Part shown: one piece after another, positions 9,097-18,044 of the stretch
How positions within the stretch are numbered: the first letter of the stretch is position 1
Layout: each line of letters begins with the position of its first letter
NCBI GenBank assembly: GCA_020846635.1
Contig: JADLDO010000028.1
Location: forward strand, 496,001-560,000
Origin: Caldilineaceae bacterium
GTDB lineage: Bacteria > Chloroflexota > Anaerolineae > Caldilineales > Caldilineaceae
Direction of reading: 5' to 3'
DNA length: 64,000 bases
Program-made: the position numbers and the translations under genes
The notes under the pieces: generated by a model
What the model was told of the DNA's origin: nothing
The model's database searches: none
The model's input: only the letters and a program-made list of their open reading frames with translations

Positions 9097-9801
9097 CTAC
9101 CCCTCTGCCAGTGCAAGATCCTCTGGGTGATCGATGTCCAGCGCCAGCGTCGGCGACTGATAGACGTGGCAGGGAAGGCCCGCCGCAGCCGCCATTGTAC
9201 AGTGGCGCGCAAAGCTGCCCTCGCCGAAGGCGAAGCCAATGGCGTGGGGCGGGCGCAGGAGCAGAGCATTCGTACCCCCGTCATGGCTCGGCGCAATGAT
9301 TACACCCTCTCCCTCAAGCGCCAGGTCATAGAGCGTATCCAAATCTTCAATCGTCAATAAGGGCAGATCAGAGGGCAGCATCAAGACTCCTTCGGCGCCC
9401 TCCTCCCGCACAACTTGGCAAGCTTGCGCCAATGCGCTGTTGAGGTCATCTCCATCCTCCAGAATGGGCAGCGCGGCCAACGCGTCAGCGACCGTTAGCG
9501 CGATGGGGTCGCGGCTGATCACGGCGATGCCTGCCAAGCGTGATCCTGGTGACGCATCTCTTGGCTGCGCGCCCCACTGTGCCGCGGTCGTTAAGACGTG
9601 GGTGAGCCAGCGTTGGCTCAGCTCCGCGCGTAGTGCCGGGGACAGCGCCGTAGCCAAACGGCTCTTGGCTTCGTGAAAGGGCTTCACCGGGACAACCAGC
9701 CAGAGCGCAAAGTTTGCCTCGGTTGCGGATGCGTGGGTCGGGGCAATCGATGGAGCGACGGATGACGCAATGGATGGCGTAGTAGACAGGGTGTCAGACA
9801 T
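9097..9801 (-). CDS. cofC: 2-phospho-L-lactate / phosphoenolpyruvate guanylyltransferase (CofC/FbiD)
   Basis: 234 residues from the ATG at 9801. The MobA-like nucleotidyltransferase core begins with LVVPVKPFHEAKSRLA (the VPVKxxxxAKSRL signature). It continues with LMLPSDLPLLTIEDL (metal-binding Asp residues) and ends with HDGGTNALLLRPP and ALDIDHPEDLALAE, all typical of CofC. It activates phospholactate or phosphoenolpyruvate with GTP to make the donor for coenzyme F420 side-chain assembly. The start lies 4 bp after the cofD stop; a longer frame running 22 codons into cofD is less likely. Residues 1-24 are a low-complexity Ser/Thr/Ala extension. Confidence 0.92.
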   Translation of the reverse strand: MSDTLSTTPSIASSVAPSIAPTHASATEANFALWLVVPVKPFHEAKSRLATALSPALRAELSQRWLTHVLTTAAQWGAQPRDASPGSRLAGIAVISRDPIALTVADALAALPILEDGDDLNSALAQACQVVREEGAEGVLMLPSDLPLLTIEDLDTLYDLALEGEGVIIAPSHDGGTNALLLRPPHAIGFAFGEGSFARHCTMAAAAGLPCHVYQSPTLALDIDHPEDLALAEG

Positions 9802-9805
9802 AGCG

Positions 9806-10783
9806 TTAGGTAGGACGTCTGCCGGGGCGGGAAAATGTGTTTCGGGTTTCAGCCAATTGCCCGGCAAAGGTCAAGATTTCTTGCGCTAATTTGGTCTTGC
9901 TCGCCAGATCGGTCATCAACGTCTCGGTGACGAGGGTGGGAACCTGCACCGCACCGGCGATCTCGGCATCGGCACTGTCCAAGATAAAGCCGTCGAGCAG
10001 TTCATCAAAGTGATCCATCACCGTCAAGGGGCTGACCATCTGGCCTAGCTCGCGCATCATCTTGGCGGCTGGGCCTTTGATCGCTGTGCCGCCAACAATC
10101 GGGCTGACTGCCACTTTGGGCGCGGGGGCCTCTTGCAGCAAGCGGCGCATCCCCGGCACGCTGAGAATAGGGTCGATGCTGAGATAGGGATTGCTGGGAC
10201 AAAAGACGATGAGATCCGCGTTGTGGAGGGCTTTGGCAACCGCTTCGGGAACGCGCGCTGATTCTGCGCCGACAAAGCTCAAATCCATAACCATCGGTTC
10301 GCAGCGCAGCCGTACAAAGTAATGTTGGAAAGGGAGATCGCCCTCATCGGTATGCACAAGCGTACGCACCGGCTCATCACTCATGGGCAGCACCAGCGAC
10401 GGCACACCCAGGGCGCGGCGCAAGCGATCCGTGATTTCGCTCAGCCGGGCTCCTTGCTGAAGCCATTCACTGCGGCGCAGATGGAGCGCGAGGTCTTGGT
10501 CACCCAGCCGGAACCAATCCTCGCCTCCCAACTTGCCCATTGCCTCCAGCAGGCGAAAACTCTCCTGGTCGCGTCCCCAGCCTGTTTCGGGGTTGTGAAC
10601 CCCTGCCAGGTTATAGAGCACTGTATCTAGATCCGGGCAGATGGTCAGGCCCCAATGTTCAAAATCATCGCCGGTATTGACGATGACCGTCAGCGCGCCA
10701 GGTGGCACAGCGGCTTGCAGGCCCACTGCCATCTTTGCACCACCCACACCACCTGCCAGGGCAACAACTCGGGTTAATTCCAT
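9806..10783 (-). CDS. cofD: 2-phospho-L-lactate transferase (CofD/FbiA)
   Basis: 325 residues from the ATG at 10783 (a TTG 7 codons upstream is less likely). Family motifs are present in order: [15 protein letters not shown] at the N-terminus, [39 protein letters not shown] and [17 protein letters not shown]. It transfers the phospholactyl or phosphoenolpyruvyl group from the GDP-linked donor to the deazaflavin FO, giving (dehydro)F420-0 in the cytoplasm. It sits between a nitroreductase-like gene and cofC with very short gaps, so the three probably form one transcription unit. The deazaflavin synthase (cofG/H) and glutamate ligase genes are not in the window. Confidence 0.95.
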   Translation of the reverse strand: MELTRVVALAGGVGGAKMAVGLQAAVPPGALTVIVNTGDDFEHWGLTICPDLDTVLYNLAGVHNPETGWGRDQESFRLLEAMGKLGGEDWFRLGDQDLALHLRRSEWLQQGARLSEITDRLRRALGVPSLVLPMSDEPVRTLVHTDEGDLPFQHYFVRLRCEPMVMDLSFVGAESARVPEAVAKALHNADLIVFCPSNPYLSIDPILSVPGMRRLLQEAPAPKVAVSPIVGGTAIKGPAAKMMRELGQMVSPLTVMDHFDELLDGFILDSADAEIAGAVQVPTLVTETLMTDLASKTKLAQEILTFAGQLAETRNTFSRPGRRPT

Positions 10784-10820
10784 GAAGTAAGTTCCGTTTC
10801 CCAATTCATTTACGCATACC

Positions 10821-11516
10821 TTAGCGCCATACCACGCGGCTATCCAGCGGGGCGCGCTCTTTCTGTTTGCTTTCGGCAGGATAGCCCAGGGTGATCAGCG
10901 CCTGCGGCTCCCAATCGCTGGGCAGTTCCAGGATGCGCCGTACGAGGTCGGGCACAAAGAGCGGCGCGCACATCCAACACGCGCCCACGCCCTGTGCTTC
11001 GGCAGCTAAGAGTAGATTCTGGCATGCCAACGCCACGCTTTGCACAGCCATTGTCCATTCCGCAAGGGCGCGGGCCGGGTCAGGATAGCGATCCATGTCG
11101 CTCATGGTGAGGCTGGCAATGACCAGTGCCGCCGCGCCGGTCATGCGCGCATGGCTGATTGCAACGCGCCGCTCAATGAACGACGGGTCAGCGTTATCGG
11201 CGCTGAGATCGGCGCGCCACTGCTCGCCCATCGCCGCGCTGAGGCGTGCAGTGGCTTCTGTGCTGGTGACAACACAAAAGCGCCAGGGTTGGCGGTTGTG
11301 GGCAGATGGCGCCCAACTTGCCGCTTCCAGCAGGGTGGTCAGCAATTCCTGGGAGATGGGCCGGCTGCTATAGCGGCGGATCGAGCGGCGGCTGTGGATC
11401 ACACGGCTCAGGCTCAACCAGTCGCCACCGGCGGTTTCGCTGTTGCCTGATGCAGCCGTCTGCGAACCATCCGTACCTGACAAAGGCGATAATGTGGTCA
11501 AAGGTTCCAGAGTCAT
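10821..11516 (-). CDS. Nitroreductase-fold protein similar to the FbiB C-terminal domain
   Basis: 231 residues from the ATG at 11516. The flavin-binding nitroreductase core starts [19 protein letters not shown] and continues [24 protein letters not shown] and [21 protein letters not shown]. This most resembles the FMN-binding C-terminal domain of FbiB, which in actinobacteria reduces dehydro-F420. Here it stands alone, without the glutamate-ligase half. Position directly upstream of cofD and cofC supports an F420 role. The frame could extend upstream to 11585, but that region carries a consensus promoter for the divergent gene and a TATAAT box 7 bp before 11516, so the shorter start is preferred. 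A generic nitroreductase cannot be excluded. Confidence 0.85.
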   Translation of the reverse strand: MTLEPLTTLSPLSGTDGSQTAASGNSETAGGDWLSLSRVIHSRRSIRRYSSRPISQELLTTLLEAASWAPSAHNRQPWRFCVVTSTEATARLSAAMGEQWRADLSADNADPSFIERRVAISHARMTGAAALVIASLTMSDMDRYPDPARALAEWTMAVQSVALACQNLLLAAEAQGVGACWMCAPLFVPDLVRRILELPSDWEPQALITLGYPAESKQKERAPLDSRVVWR

Positions 11517-11522
11517 GGGCAG

Positions 11523-11550
11523 GATTATAGCACGCACCCCTGCCGCGCCA
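11523..11550 (-). promoter_or_regulatory. Sigma70-like promoter, possibly leaderless, for the nitroreductase/cofDC unit
   Basis: On the minus strand TTGGCG and TATAAT are separated by about 16 bp. The TATAAT ends only 7 bp before the ATG at 11516, so transcription would begin at or next to the start codon. Confidence 0.5.
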
Positions 11551-11557
11551 AACTTGC

Positions 11558-11597
11558 TTGACGCTCTCTGACCTTCGGTGTACACTGACGACGTCGT
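11558..11597 (+). promoter_or_regulatory. Sigma70-like promoter with palindromic site for the LLM oxidoreductase
   Basis: TTGACG (11558-11563), a 17-bp spacer and TACACT (11581-11586). The perfect 10-bp palindrome ACGACGTCGT (11588-11597) sits where transcription would start and could be an operator. The predicted mRNA leader is about 100 nt. Confidence 0.65.
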
Positions 11598-11697
11598 TTT
11601 TCGCGCCTTTTATATCCATTTATACCCATCTGTACCTACACCTCTCATTCTTTCAAATTCCATCCAATAGAGATTCAATGCAAAAGGTAATCACGCC

Positions 11698-12708
11698 ATG
11701 ACCTCAGCCAACGGCACGCGCGTTGCCCTCTATCTTCAAGACAAGCACCCGATTCGCGAGGGCATGGAGTATGTGCGCTATGCCGAGGAGAAAGGCTTTG
11801 AGGCCGTTTGGCAGGCCGAAAGCCGCCTGGTGCGCGATGCGATTGTGCCGATGGCTGCCTTTGCTGCGGTGACGGAGCGCATACGGGTCGGGTCGGGGGT
11901 CATCAACAACTGGACGCGTAACATTGGGCTGTTGGCCGCGACCTTTTTAACGCTGGACGACCTTGCGCCCAACCGGGTGATCTGTGGCATCGGCGCATGG
12001 TGGGATCCGCTGGCGCGCAATGTGGGCATCGAGCGGCGCAAGCCGTTGACTGCCATGCGTGAAACCATTGAGGTGATGCGCCGGCTTCTGGCAATGGAAC
12101 GTGTCACCTTCCACGGTGAGTTTCATCAGGTGGATGGCATCGAGTTGGACGTGGTGCATGGTCGCCGCGAGCCGCGCCATGTGCCGATCATGATCGGCGC
12201 GACAGGGCCGCAAATGATGGAATTGACGGGTGAGATTGCCGATGGCGCGGTGCTCAATTATTGTGTGCCGCCGGAGTATAATATCCACGCGCTGGAGCAG
12301 TTGGAGAGGGGCGCAGCCAAAGCAGGACGCTCACTGGATGACATTGACCGTCCCCAACTGATCGTCTGCTCTGTGCATGAAGATCGCCAGACCGCATTGG
12401 ATGGGGCGCGCGAACTGCTCACCCAATACCTTGCCCAACAGCCGCATATCGCGAAGGCCAGCGGCGTCAAACAGGAAACAGTAGACAAGATTCAGGCCAT
12501 CTTAGGCTGGCCCGCGACGCTTGAGCAAGTGCGGAAAGCCATGCCGCTTGTGTCCGATGAGTTGGTACAGCGCATCACTGCCAGCGGCACACCCGACGAG
12601 GTCAAGGCCAAAGTGCGCGAATATGTAGACAACGGGGCTACCTGCCCTATCCTCTATCCCTTAGGCGATGTCAAGCTGATGATTGATACCTTTGCCGGTG
12701 GATATTAA
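11698..12708 (+). CDS. LLM-class (luciferase-fold) oxidoreductase, probably F420-dependent
   Basis: 336 residues, TIM-barrel luciferase-like monooxygenase family, closest in feel to Mer/F420-dependent reductases. Seen features include [20 protein letters not shown] near the N-terminus, [17 protein letters not shown], the [19 protein letters not shown] loop and [22 protein letters not shown]. The family transfers hydride between F420H2 (or FMN) and small substrates. The gene diverges from the F420 biosynthesis genes and has its own promoter, which supports F420 as cofactor. The ATG has AAAAGGTAA upstream. The substrate is unknown. Confidence 0.88.
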   Translation: MTSANGTRVALYLQDKHPIREGMEYVRYAEEKGFEAVWQAESRLVRDAIVPMAAFAAVTERIRVGSGVINNWTRNIGLLAATFLTLDDLAPNRVICGIGAWWDPLARNVGIERRKPLTAMRETIEVMRRLLAMERVTFHGEFHQVDGIELDVVHGRREPRHVPIMIGATGPQMMELTGEIADGAVLNYCVPPEYNIHALEQLERGAAKAGRSLDDIDRPQLIVCSVHEDRQTALDGARELLTQYLAQQPHIAKASGVKQETVDKIQAILGWPATLEQVRKAMPLVSDELVQRITASGTPDEVKAKVREYVDNGATCPILYPLGDVKLMIDTFAGGY

Positions 12709-12838
12709 AGCCTTGCGTGTTCGACTCGGCAGATGTAGTTTAGCCCTGCTCTTGTTGGTAATGCGGCGGTAAGTGGAGCCTTCGCTATTTGCTGCGCGTT
12801 TTCCTAGATGCCTCGAAGGTTAGTTCAACAGGAGATCG

Positions 12839-13483
12839 ATGATGGCGGACGAGATTCGTGTTGAGTTTGAAGTCGTATACGACCCGCTTCTCTCAACTGA
12901 CATTGTGGAGAGTAATGATCTTGAGGAGCAGTTTCCGGGGATTCAGGAATTTATAGCGCAACTTCCTAGCCATTCATTGGCTGCCAGTAGCTGTATTCCA
13001 GAGCTTGTCAACGTGGTATATGCTGGAGAATCATCTGGAATGCCGACATTCACTGCGGCATGTGTGGTTGCAGACACTTCACATATCGGACAAATCTTGC
13101 TTCGTGATTTGCCGGTTGATGGCAGTGATTTGGTGATTGACCAGATCGGGCATGATAGTATTAGTACACTAACCGATCGGTTCTTCAGCATTCCGAGCGA
13201 TGGACATGGAATTGTTGGGTTGTATTGGTTAGTGCTCAACAAACTCTCGTATAAGGGCCAAGCGTATAACGTCTCTTATCCAACGGCGCAATCGATCCCG
13301 TTTGACCCAGATTCATTCTTCCAACTGGAGCACACCGAAAAGTTTAGCGAGATTGTACTCTATGCCCGTGGCGGCGGCGGAAGCGGAGTCAAAAGTGTCG
13401 GATTTTCCAGAGGTGTTGGGGGATCAAGGGTCAGAGGTGGTGGGGGATCAGGTGTCAAAGGCATCAAAAAGGGATTTCGCTAA
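12839..13483 (+). CDS. Orphan protein with Gly-rich basic C-terminal tail
   Basis: 214 residues; no family recognised. Residues 1-175 look like a compact soluble domain, acidic, with alternating strand/helix character and no signal peptide or membrane span. Residues 176-214 switch abruptly to a Gly/Ser/Lys/Arg tail in which RGGGGSGVK appears twice, written with different codons. AGGAG precedes two adjacent ATG codons (12839 and 12842), so the start may be one codon later. The coding region is more AT-rich than its neighbours, suggesting recent acquisition. Its last 4 bp overlap the end of the convergent STAND ATPase gene. A role as partner of that ATPase is only a guess from position. Confidence 0.6.
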   Translation: MMADEIRVEFEVVYDPLLSTDIVESNDLEEQFPGIQEFIAQLPSHSLAASSCIPELVNVVYAGESSGMPTFTAACVVADTSHIGQILLRDLPVDGSDLVIDQIGHDSISTLTDRFFSIPSDGHGIVGLYWLVLNKLSYKGQAYNVSYPTAQSIPFDPDSFFQLEHTEKFSEIVLYARGGGGSGVKSVGFSRGVGGSRVRGGGGSGVKGIKKGFR

Positions 13484-16281
13484 CGGTCCGGCATGTTCAT
13501 GATGAGGTTGCGTAATGTGGTCGACTCTGGACTTTCGTTGCCTAACAACTCTTCATAGATATTTAGGGCGCCCTGGTAGAAAGGATGCGCCCTTTCTATT
13601 TGTCCTTTCGCTTCGGCGATTTGCCCTGCATGAACATAGCCTTCCGCTGTCAACAGGTGCAAGTTGCCGAGCGCTATGCGGCGGATCTCTACTGTTTTCT
13701 CCAAATGGTATTCCGCCCTATCCAGATCACCGCGCAACAGAAATGTCATACCAAGATGATCATGGTTCTGAGCAACAGTTGGATGGGGCGCATCACCGTA
13801 GGTTAACTGACGAATCTGGAGGGCTTGAGCCAAATGGTCACAAGCTGCTACATATTCGCCCTGTGATTTAAGAAATACACCTAACTCTGTGTGGCAAACC
13901 GCTGTTAGCAGATGTTGGTCGCCGACACTCTTTCGACAGATTGATAAAGCTTGTTCCAAATATTGGCGTGCTTGGGCTGGTTTGTCCACTTGACCTAGTA
14001 CGACGCCAAGCATTGCTAATGTGTGGGCAGTATCGGGATGTTCTTCGCCTAATACTTGACGGCGAAGCGCCAAAGCATGTTCGTAGGTAGATTGGGCTAC
14101 CTCAAAGTTGCCTAGCTCTGTGTGGACCCTCCCTAGGTTGTGGTACACAATAGAGGTGTATGGATGCAACTCACCTAGTTGTTGTTGCCGCACATGGAGT
14201 GCTTGCTCAAAATGGTGCAGGGCGCTTACCGGATCATCGAGGTCGTAGAGATAGGATGCACCGAGATTGGTATGGACTTCTGCGGTCACGACATGATCCG
14301 GTCCCAACGCTACTTCACAAATTTTTAACGCGCGCTGTAAGTAAACCACAGCTCGCTCCTCTTGGCCCATCGTTGACAAGATAAGACCCATTTCGCTGAG
14401 CGTATCCGCTGTATCCGCATGGTATTCGCCAAGTAACTTTTCACGCAGAAATAGCGCTTGTTCCAGATGCTTGTAGGCATCTTCCAATTCGCCTACAGTG
14501 CGCAGCAACAGCCCCATTGTGTAAAAGCTATCTGCTGTATCAATATGCTCTGTTCCCAATTTGCGACGACGTATCTCAAGAGTGTTTTGGAGGTACGTCC
14601 TGGCCCCTTCATAGTTGCTTGCGAACCAGAAATGCCGACCTAATTCAGCGCTTAGTGTAGCCGCCCATACTTCATCATGCGCCATTGCAGCTTCTACCAC
14701 ATGCGCCATGTGAATTTCGCCGGGAAGTAACGCCAAAGGTGCGCCTTCATAGTTGGTACGTTTAAGGTTGCTGTAGATTTCCTCCTCAACAGCGCGTTGT
14801 CCGCGCTCGGCTGCTTCCGGGATAGTCTCACGCACAAAGGCTGCTACCAGCCGGTGGATACGCATCCCCTTTTCTTCTTCTACCTGAATCAAGCCAAGCT
14901 CGATCAAGCGTGCAAACGCATCTTCGGCGCGTACCGCATCGGCAGCCTCATCAGGGTTCAATCCCAACGTCCTCACGAGTACGTTGTACCAAACTGGCTC
15001 TCCGGGTGCGAAGCAAGCCATATGGATGAGCAGTTGGTGGGCGAGGGCATCACGGCTGTCATCGAGTTGGATCCGGTCATAGCTGAGGGCAAAGGTGCGC
15101 CCTACATGTTCAATATGACCCGTCGGTGAGAAGCCGCCTCCTTGCATGGAGGGATGTTGGAGCAGGCGCGGATCGCGTAGCTGGGCCAGATATTGCGCGG
15201 GCGTAATCGCGCGCCGGTAGCGATGCAGATAGCTCCCGGCTAGATGCAGCGCCAAAGGCAGGTCGCCCACTTCAGCCGCAATCGCATGTAAGGCTTCCAG
15301 GTCGGCATGGGGCGCAAGGCGGCGCAGCAGCTCGACGCTTTGGACACGGGGCAGGACATCCAGGGCGAGGACACTGACGCTGAGATAGGGGTCCCAGTCG
15401 CCGCGACGACTGGTGATCAGTACACGACAGGCCCCTGTGGTCGGTCGCCAGCGTGTGACGAGGGTCGGTAACTCACAGTTATCAAAGACCAACAGGCGCG
15501 GCGTTGTCTCCTGCCAGGTGGCTTGGACGAGACGCACCTGCTCATCTAGCGAGCGGCTGGCGAAGTCGGGGCGTAACTCCATTGCCCCAGGCCCGCCACA
15601 GGCGGCAATCTCGGTTGGAATCGCCTGGGGAACCTCAAAGCTCAACCAAAAGACGCCCCCAGGGAAAAATTGGCCGTAGCGGTGGACAAACTCCGAGGCG
15701 AGTTGGGTCTTGCCGATGCCGCCTAAGCCGGTCGCCGCGGCAGTGCCTACTTGGCTGACCGCAGCTGTCTGCCCGTTGTTCAAGGCGCGCGCCAGTTCGA
15801 GCAAATCCTGTTCGCGACCGACAAAGTGGGGGTTGCGACTGAGCGGCATCACCGAGCCGGTGGGCAGCGGGCCAGGGGGTGGCAGTTGGCCCATTGGCAG
15901 CAGCGCTGAGTGCGTGGCGCGCACCGGGAGGGCAGGCAGTTGCTCCCCCGCTTGGGCGCTGCTTGGGGCCAGAGCCGCCCGCGGGAAAAGTTGAGCTACG
16001 AGTGTATCGGGTGCAGGATGCCCCGCATAGCGCAAAAAGCTCTCTAGCCAGGCTTCATCCAACTGCGCCCGCCGCACCAATTCGCGCCCCAGCGTCTCCA
16101 CATCGGCAAGCTGGGGCGGAATATGCTCCTTGAGATAATACTCAATAGCAGTACGTCCCTGGCGACCAATGGCATAGCCTAGCTCATCTTGGATGATGCC
16201 GATCTTCTTGCCTTCAACGGCCTTCGCTCGTTGAATGGCATATCGCAATTGGGCGGCGAACTGACGAGGAGCCTCACTCAC
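13480..16281 (-). CDS. STAND ATPase: HTH-like N-terminus, NB-ARC and nine TPRs
   Basis: 933 residues. Residues 1-95 form a helical, possibly DNA- or effector-binding domain. A Pro/Ala linker follows. The NB-ARC ATPase begins at NPHFVGREQDLLELA (about 150) with Walker A GLGGIGKTQLA (185-195), Walker B RLLVFDNCE, sensor CRVLITSRR, and the GDLPLALHLAGSYL motif; a winged-helix region follows. From about residue 545 there are nine 42-residue TPR_12-type repeats of the form xLGxxxxxxGxxxxAxxxxxxALxIRxxxLGxxHxxTA. Such proteins are ligand-triggered oligomerising switches used in signalling or anti-phage defence. The start is GTG. The gene ends tail to tail with the orphan gene and is divergent from the UBA-like gene. 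No enzymatic effector domain is visible. Confidence 0.9.
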   Translation of the reverse strand: MSEAPRQFAAQLRYAIQRAKAVEGKKIGIIQDELGYAIGRQGRTAIEYYLKEHIPPQLADVETLGRELVRRAQLDEAWLESFLRYAGHPAPDTLVAQLFPRAALAPSSAQAGEQLPALPVRATHSALLPMGQLPPPGPLPTGSVMPLSRNPHFVGREQDLLELARALNNGQTAAVSQVGTAAATGLGGIGKTQLASEFVHRYGQFFPGGVFWLSFEVPQAIPTEIAACGGPGAMELRPDFASRSLDEQVRLVQATWQETTPRLLVFDNCELPTLVTRWRPTTGACRVLITSRRGDWDPYLSVSVLALDVLPRVQSVELLRRLAPHADLEALHAIAAEVGDLPLALHLAGSYLHRYRRAITPAQYLAQLRDPRLLQHPSMQGGGFSPTGHIEHVGRTFALSYDRIQLDDSRDALAHQLLIHMACFAPGEPVWYNVLVRTLGLNPDEAADAVRAEDAFARLIELGLIQVEEEKGMRIHRLVAAFVRETIPEAAERGQRAVEEEIYSNLKRTNYEGAPLALLPGEIHMAHVVEAAMAHDEVWAATLSAELGRHFWFASNYEGARTYLQNTLEIRRRKLGTEHIDTADSFYTMGLLLRTVGELEDAYKHLEQALFLREKLLGEYHADTADTLSEMGLILSTMGQEERAVVYLQRALKICEVALGPDHVVTAEVHTNLGASYLYDLDDPVSALHHFEQALHVRQQQLGELHPYTSIVYHNLGRVHTELGNFEVAQSTYEHALALRRQVLGEEHPDTAHTLAMLGVVLGQVDKPAQARQYLEQALSICRKSVGDQHLLTAVCHTELGVFLKSQGEYVAACDHLAQALQIRQLTYGDAPHPTVAQNHDHLGMTFLLRGDLDRAEYHLEKTVEIRRIALGNLHLLTAEGYVHAGQIAEAKGQIERAHPFYQGALNIYEELLGNESPESTTLRNLIMNMPDR

Positions 16282-16523
16282 GCGTTCTACTCCTACACTC
16301 CAAATTCGGCGCAGACCCGGCGTGCTACACCGAATTACCGGCGTTGTTGCCCTCTATAGTTGCTGTTAACAGGGCAAAAGGTGGTTGACAGCAATCATAA
16401 GCATACATTCCGTGTCGCGCAAGCGTCCATTACACTTCACGGTATGACACTTACCGGTAGCGTTATGCCGTCCCTCCCTTTGCCATCCATCATTCCACAC
16501 AGTCTTTTGCAAAGGAGTTGATT

Positions 16524-17519
16524 ATGGCATGTGAGTTCGCTGCTGTTTATTCGCAGTACAGGGATGCAACCACAGTGACCTGTAGAGGCTTTCAAGCCTA
16601 TCGACCGGGTACACTCCTTCCCCCGCGCTTCGTCTTAGGCAGCTATGAGATCGTGGCGCGCTGTAAAGCTGCGCTTGTTGTCGTACCAGGCTGTGGAGAA
16701 TTGCCCGCGGGTCTGCAATTCGAAGGGCAAGGGATTCAGGTGAATTTGCCAAGCCCAACCGTCGCCGTGACCATCCAGGCCGGGTCATGGCAGCGGCAAC
16801 CGCTTGCCGTTGTCGCTCTGGATCGCAGAGGGCAGCAGGTTGACCGGTGTGTGATCCCTGGCGGGGGCGCGCTCTATACCGTGACCCTGGTCGGGACAGA
16901 ACTGGATTCGCTGCTGCTTGTGGGGGGTGGGGATGGCGGGCGGCTGGTGCAAATCTGTGGCGCATCCTCCAGCATGCAGACACTTTTAGAAGATTATTTT
17001 GATCCCTGCGCGCAGCCTGCAGGCTTGCTCCCTTATCTTGAGGCCGCGCGCAGGTTATTTGCCGGCTACTATCTGCGTCCCCAAGAGGTTATCTTGCAGG
17101 GGCGCTTAGGCAGCAGCGATGGCATCGCCACCCTTTGTAGTCAGGGGATGATTTATGATTACAGTCACAGCGTGCTGCCTGCCTTGCACCGTCCGCATCT
17201 GGGCTATGATGGCCTTTACACGCATGTGGGGAGCGGGCTTGAGCGTACGTGTCTTTCTCCAAACTGGCGCGTCATTCGTCATGTTGCGCTGGCGCTGCCC
17301 TTGACGGTGGCTGCACCGGCTTTGCTGGCAAGGGTTGCGCGCGGTGCAGGCGTGGCAGTGGCAGAGATTGCCACGCGGGAGTGGGTGATGAAGAAGGCAG
17401 TTGCTGCGCTCATTGAAATTGGCTTTCCGCGCAAGAGCGCCGCGCTTGCCCTTCCCTACCTGACAGACGGTACCGAACTTGCCGCGGCCTGGCTGCTCTG
17501 CGCTGACGTGCCGGGTTAG
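16524..17519 (+). CDS. Unknown protein with C-terminal UBA-like domain
   Basis: 331 residues; the ATG at 16524 follows AAAGGAG at 7-bp spacing. Residues 1-140 look like a beta-sandwich domain (strands such as GIQVNLPSPTVAVTIQ and LDSLLLVGGG). The middle region is of unknown type. The last 45 residues fit the ubiquitin-associated (UBA) pattern: AVAALIEIGFPRKSAALAL, then TDGTELAAAWLL, with the GF loop and hydrophobic helix positions conserved. There is no signal peptide or membrane span. It diverges from the STAND ATPase, with a 242-bp gap that shows no clear promoter, and is followed by a strong terminator. UBA-like folds bind ubiquitin-like or other proteins; what it would bind in this bacterium is unknown. 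Confidence 0.7.
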   Translation: MACEFAAVYSQYRDATTVTCRGFQAYRPGTLLPPRFVLGSYEIVARCKAALVVVPGCGELPAGLQFEGQGIQVNLPSPTVAVTIQAGSWQRQPLAVVALDRRGQQVDRCVIPGGGALYTVTLVGTELDSLLLVGGGDGGRLVQICGASSSMQTLLEDYFDPCAQPAGLLPYLEAARRLFAGYYLRPQEVILQGRLGSSDGIATLCSQGMIYDYSHSVLPALHRPHLGYDGLYTHVGSGLERTCLSPNWRVIRHVALALPLTVAAPALLARVARGAGVAVAEIATREWVMKKAVAALIEIGFPRKSAALALPYLTDGTELAAAWLLCADVPG

Positions 17520-17527
17520 CCCTGCTA

Positions 17528-17564
17528 CCCTCCCGGAAGCTCGGAAGCTTCCGGGAGGGTTTTT
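17528..17564 (+). terminator. Rho-independent terminator
   Basis: CCCTCCCGGAAGC and GCTTCCGGGAGGG form a perfect 13-bp stem with a 6-nt loop, followed by TTTTT, 8 bp after the UBA-like gene. The stem sequence recurs at 18985-19015 and, degenerate, at 27456-27503. Confidence 0.93.
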
Positions 17565-17734
17565 GCGCTGGCACTCACCCAATATCCTACTTTTCTCTGT
17601 CTGCATCTCCTTGCCCACAGCCAATAACCCAATCTTGCTATATACTATAAAGTAAAACAATCCATGTGAGTCGTGCTGCGACTGCGCTACGGCGGGTCAC
17701 AGGACGACTTGAAAGTAGATTGCAAGGGGCGCAT

Positions 17735-17932
17735 ATGGAAATCTGGGTGGCATTGGTCGGGGGGATCATTATCGGCTGGGTGGTAGAGTGGGTGGTGGAT
17801 TGGCTCTATTGGCGGCGCGGCGTGGAAGCCTTCTATGCCACGGAGGCTGAGTTGCGGAGCCAGGTGGCAAAGCTGTCCGCGGAAAACGAGGAACTTCGCC
17901 AGCAGCTAACGTCTGCCAAAGACAAGGGTTGA
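17735..17932 (+). CDS. Small membrane protein with coiled-coil tail
   Basis: 65 residues. One N-terminal span (WVALVGGIIIGWVVEWVVDW), then WRRG and a heptad-patterned tail (EAELRSQVAKLSAENEELRQ). The ATG at 17735 follows AAGGGG at good spacing; a GTG 23 codons upstream would add a basic, non-homologous-looking extension. The layout (single anchor plus cytoplasmic coiled coil) suggests a scaffold or assembly factor, but no function is known to me. The gene lies 112 bp before the oxidoreductase on the same strand. Confidence 0.7.
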   Translation: MEIWVALVGGIIIGWVVEWVVDWLYWRRGVEAFYATEAELRSQVAKLSAENEELRQQLTSAKDKG

Positions 17933-18044
17933 GGATTGTGGGGAGCAGCACTACGGATTTGGGGGTGTGGTTGGCTGTATGATCTGGCCCTAACCTTCTC
18001 CCGCGGCACGCAAAAATGGTGGCATCTATCCAAAGGATCGTGTC

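Noticed and set aside
13363..13483. Possibility that the Gly-rich end of the orphan is a CRISPR-like or coding tandem repeat array
   Set aside because: Only two unequal copies are present, without spacers; a peptide repeat is the simpler reading.
16376..16420. TTGACA at 16387 as promoter of the UBA-like gene
   Set aside because: No -10-like hexamer lies 16-18 bp downstream.
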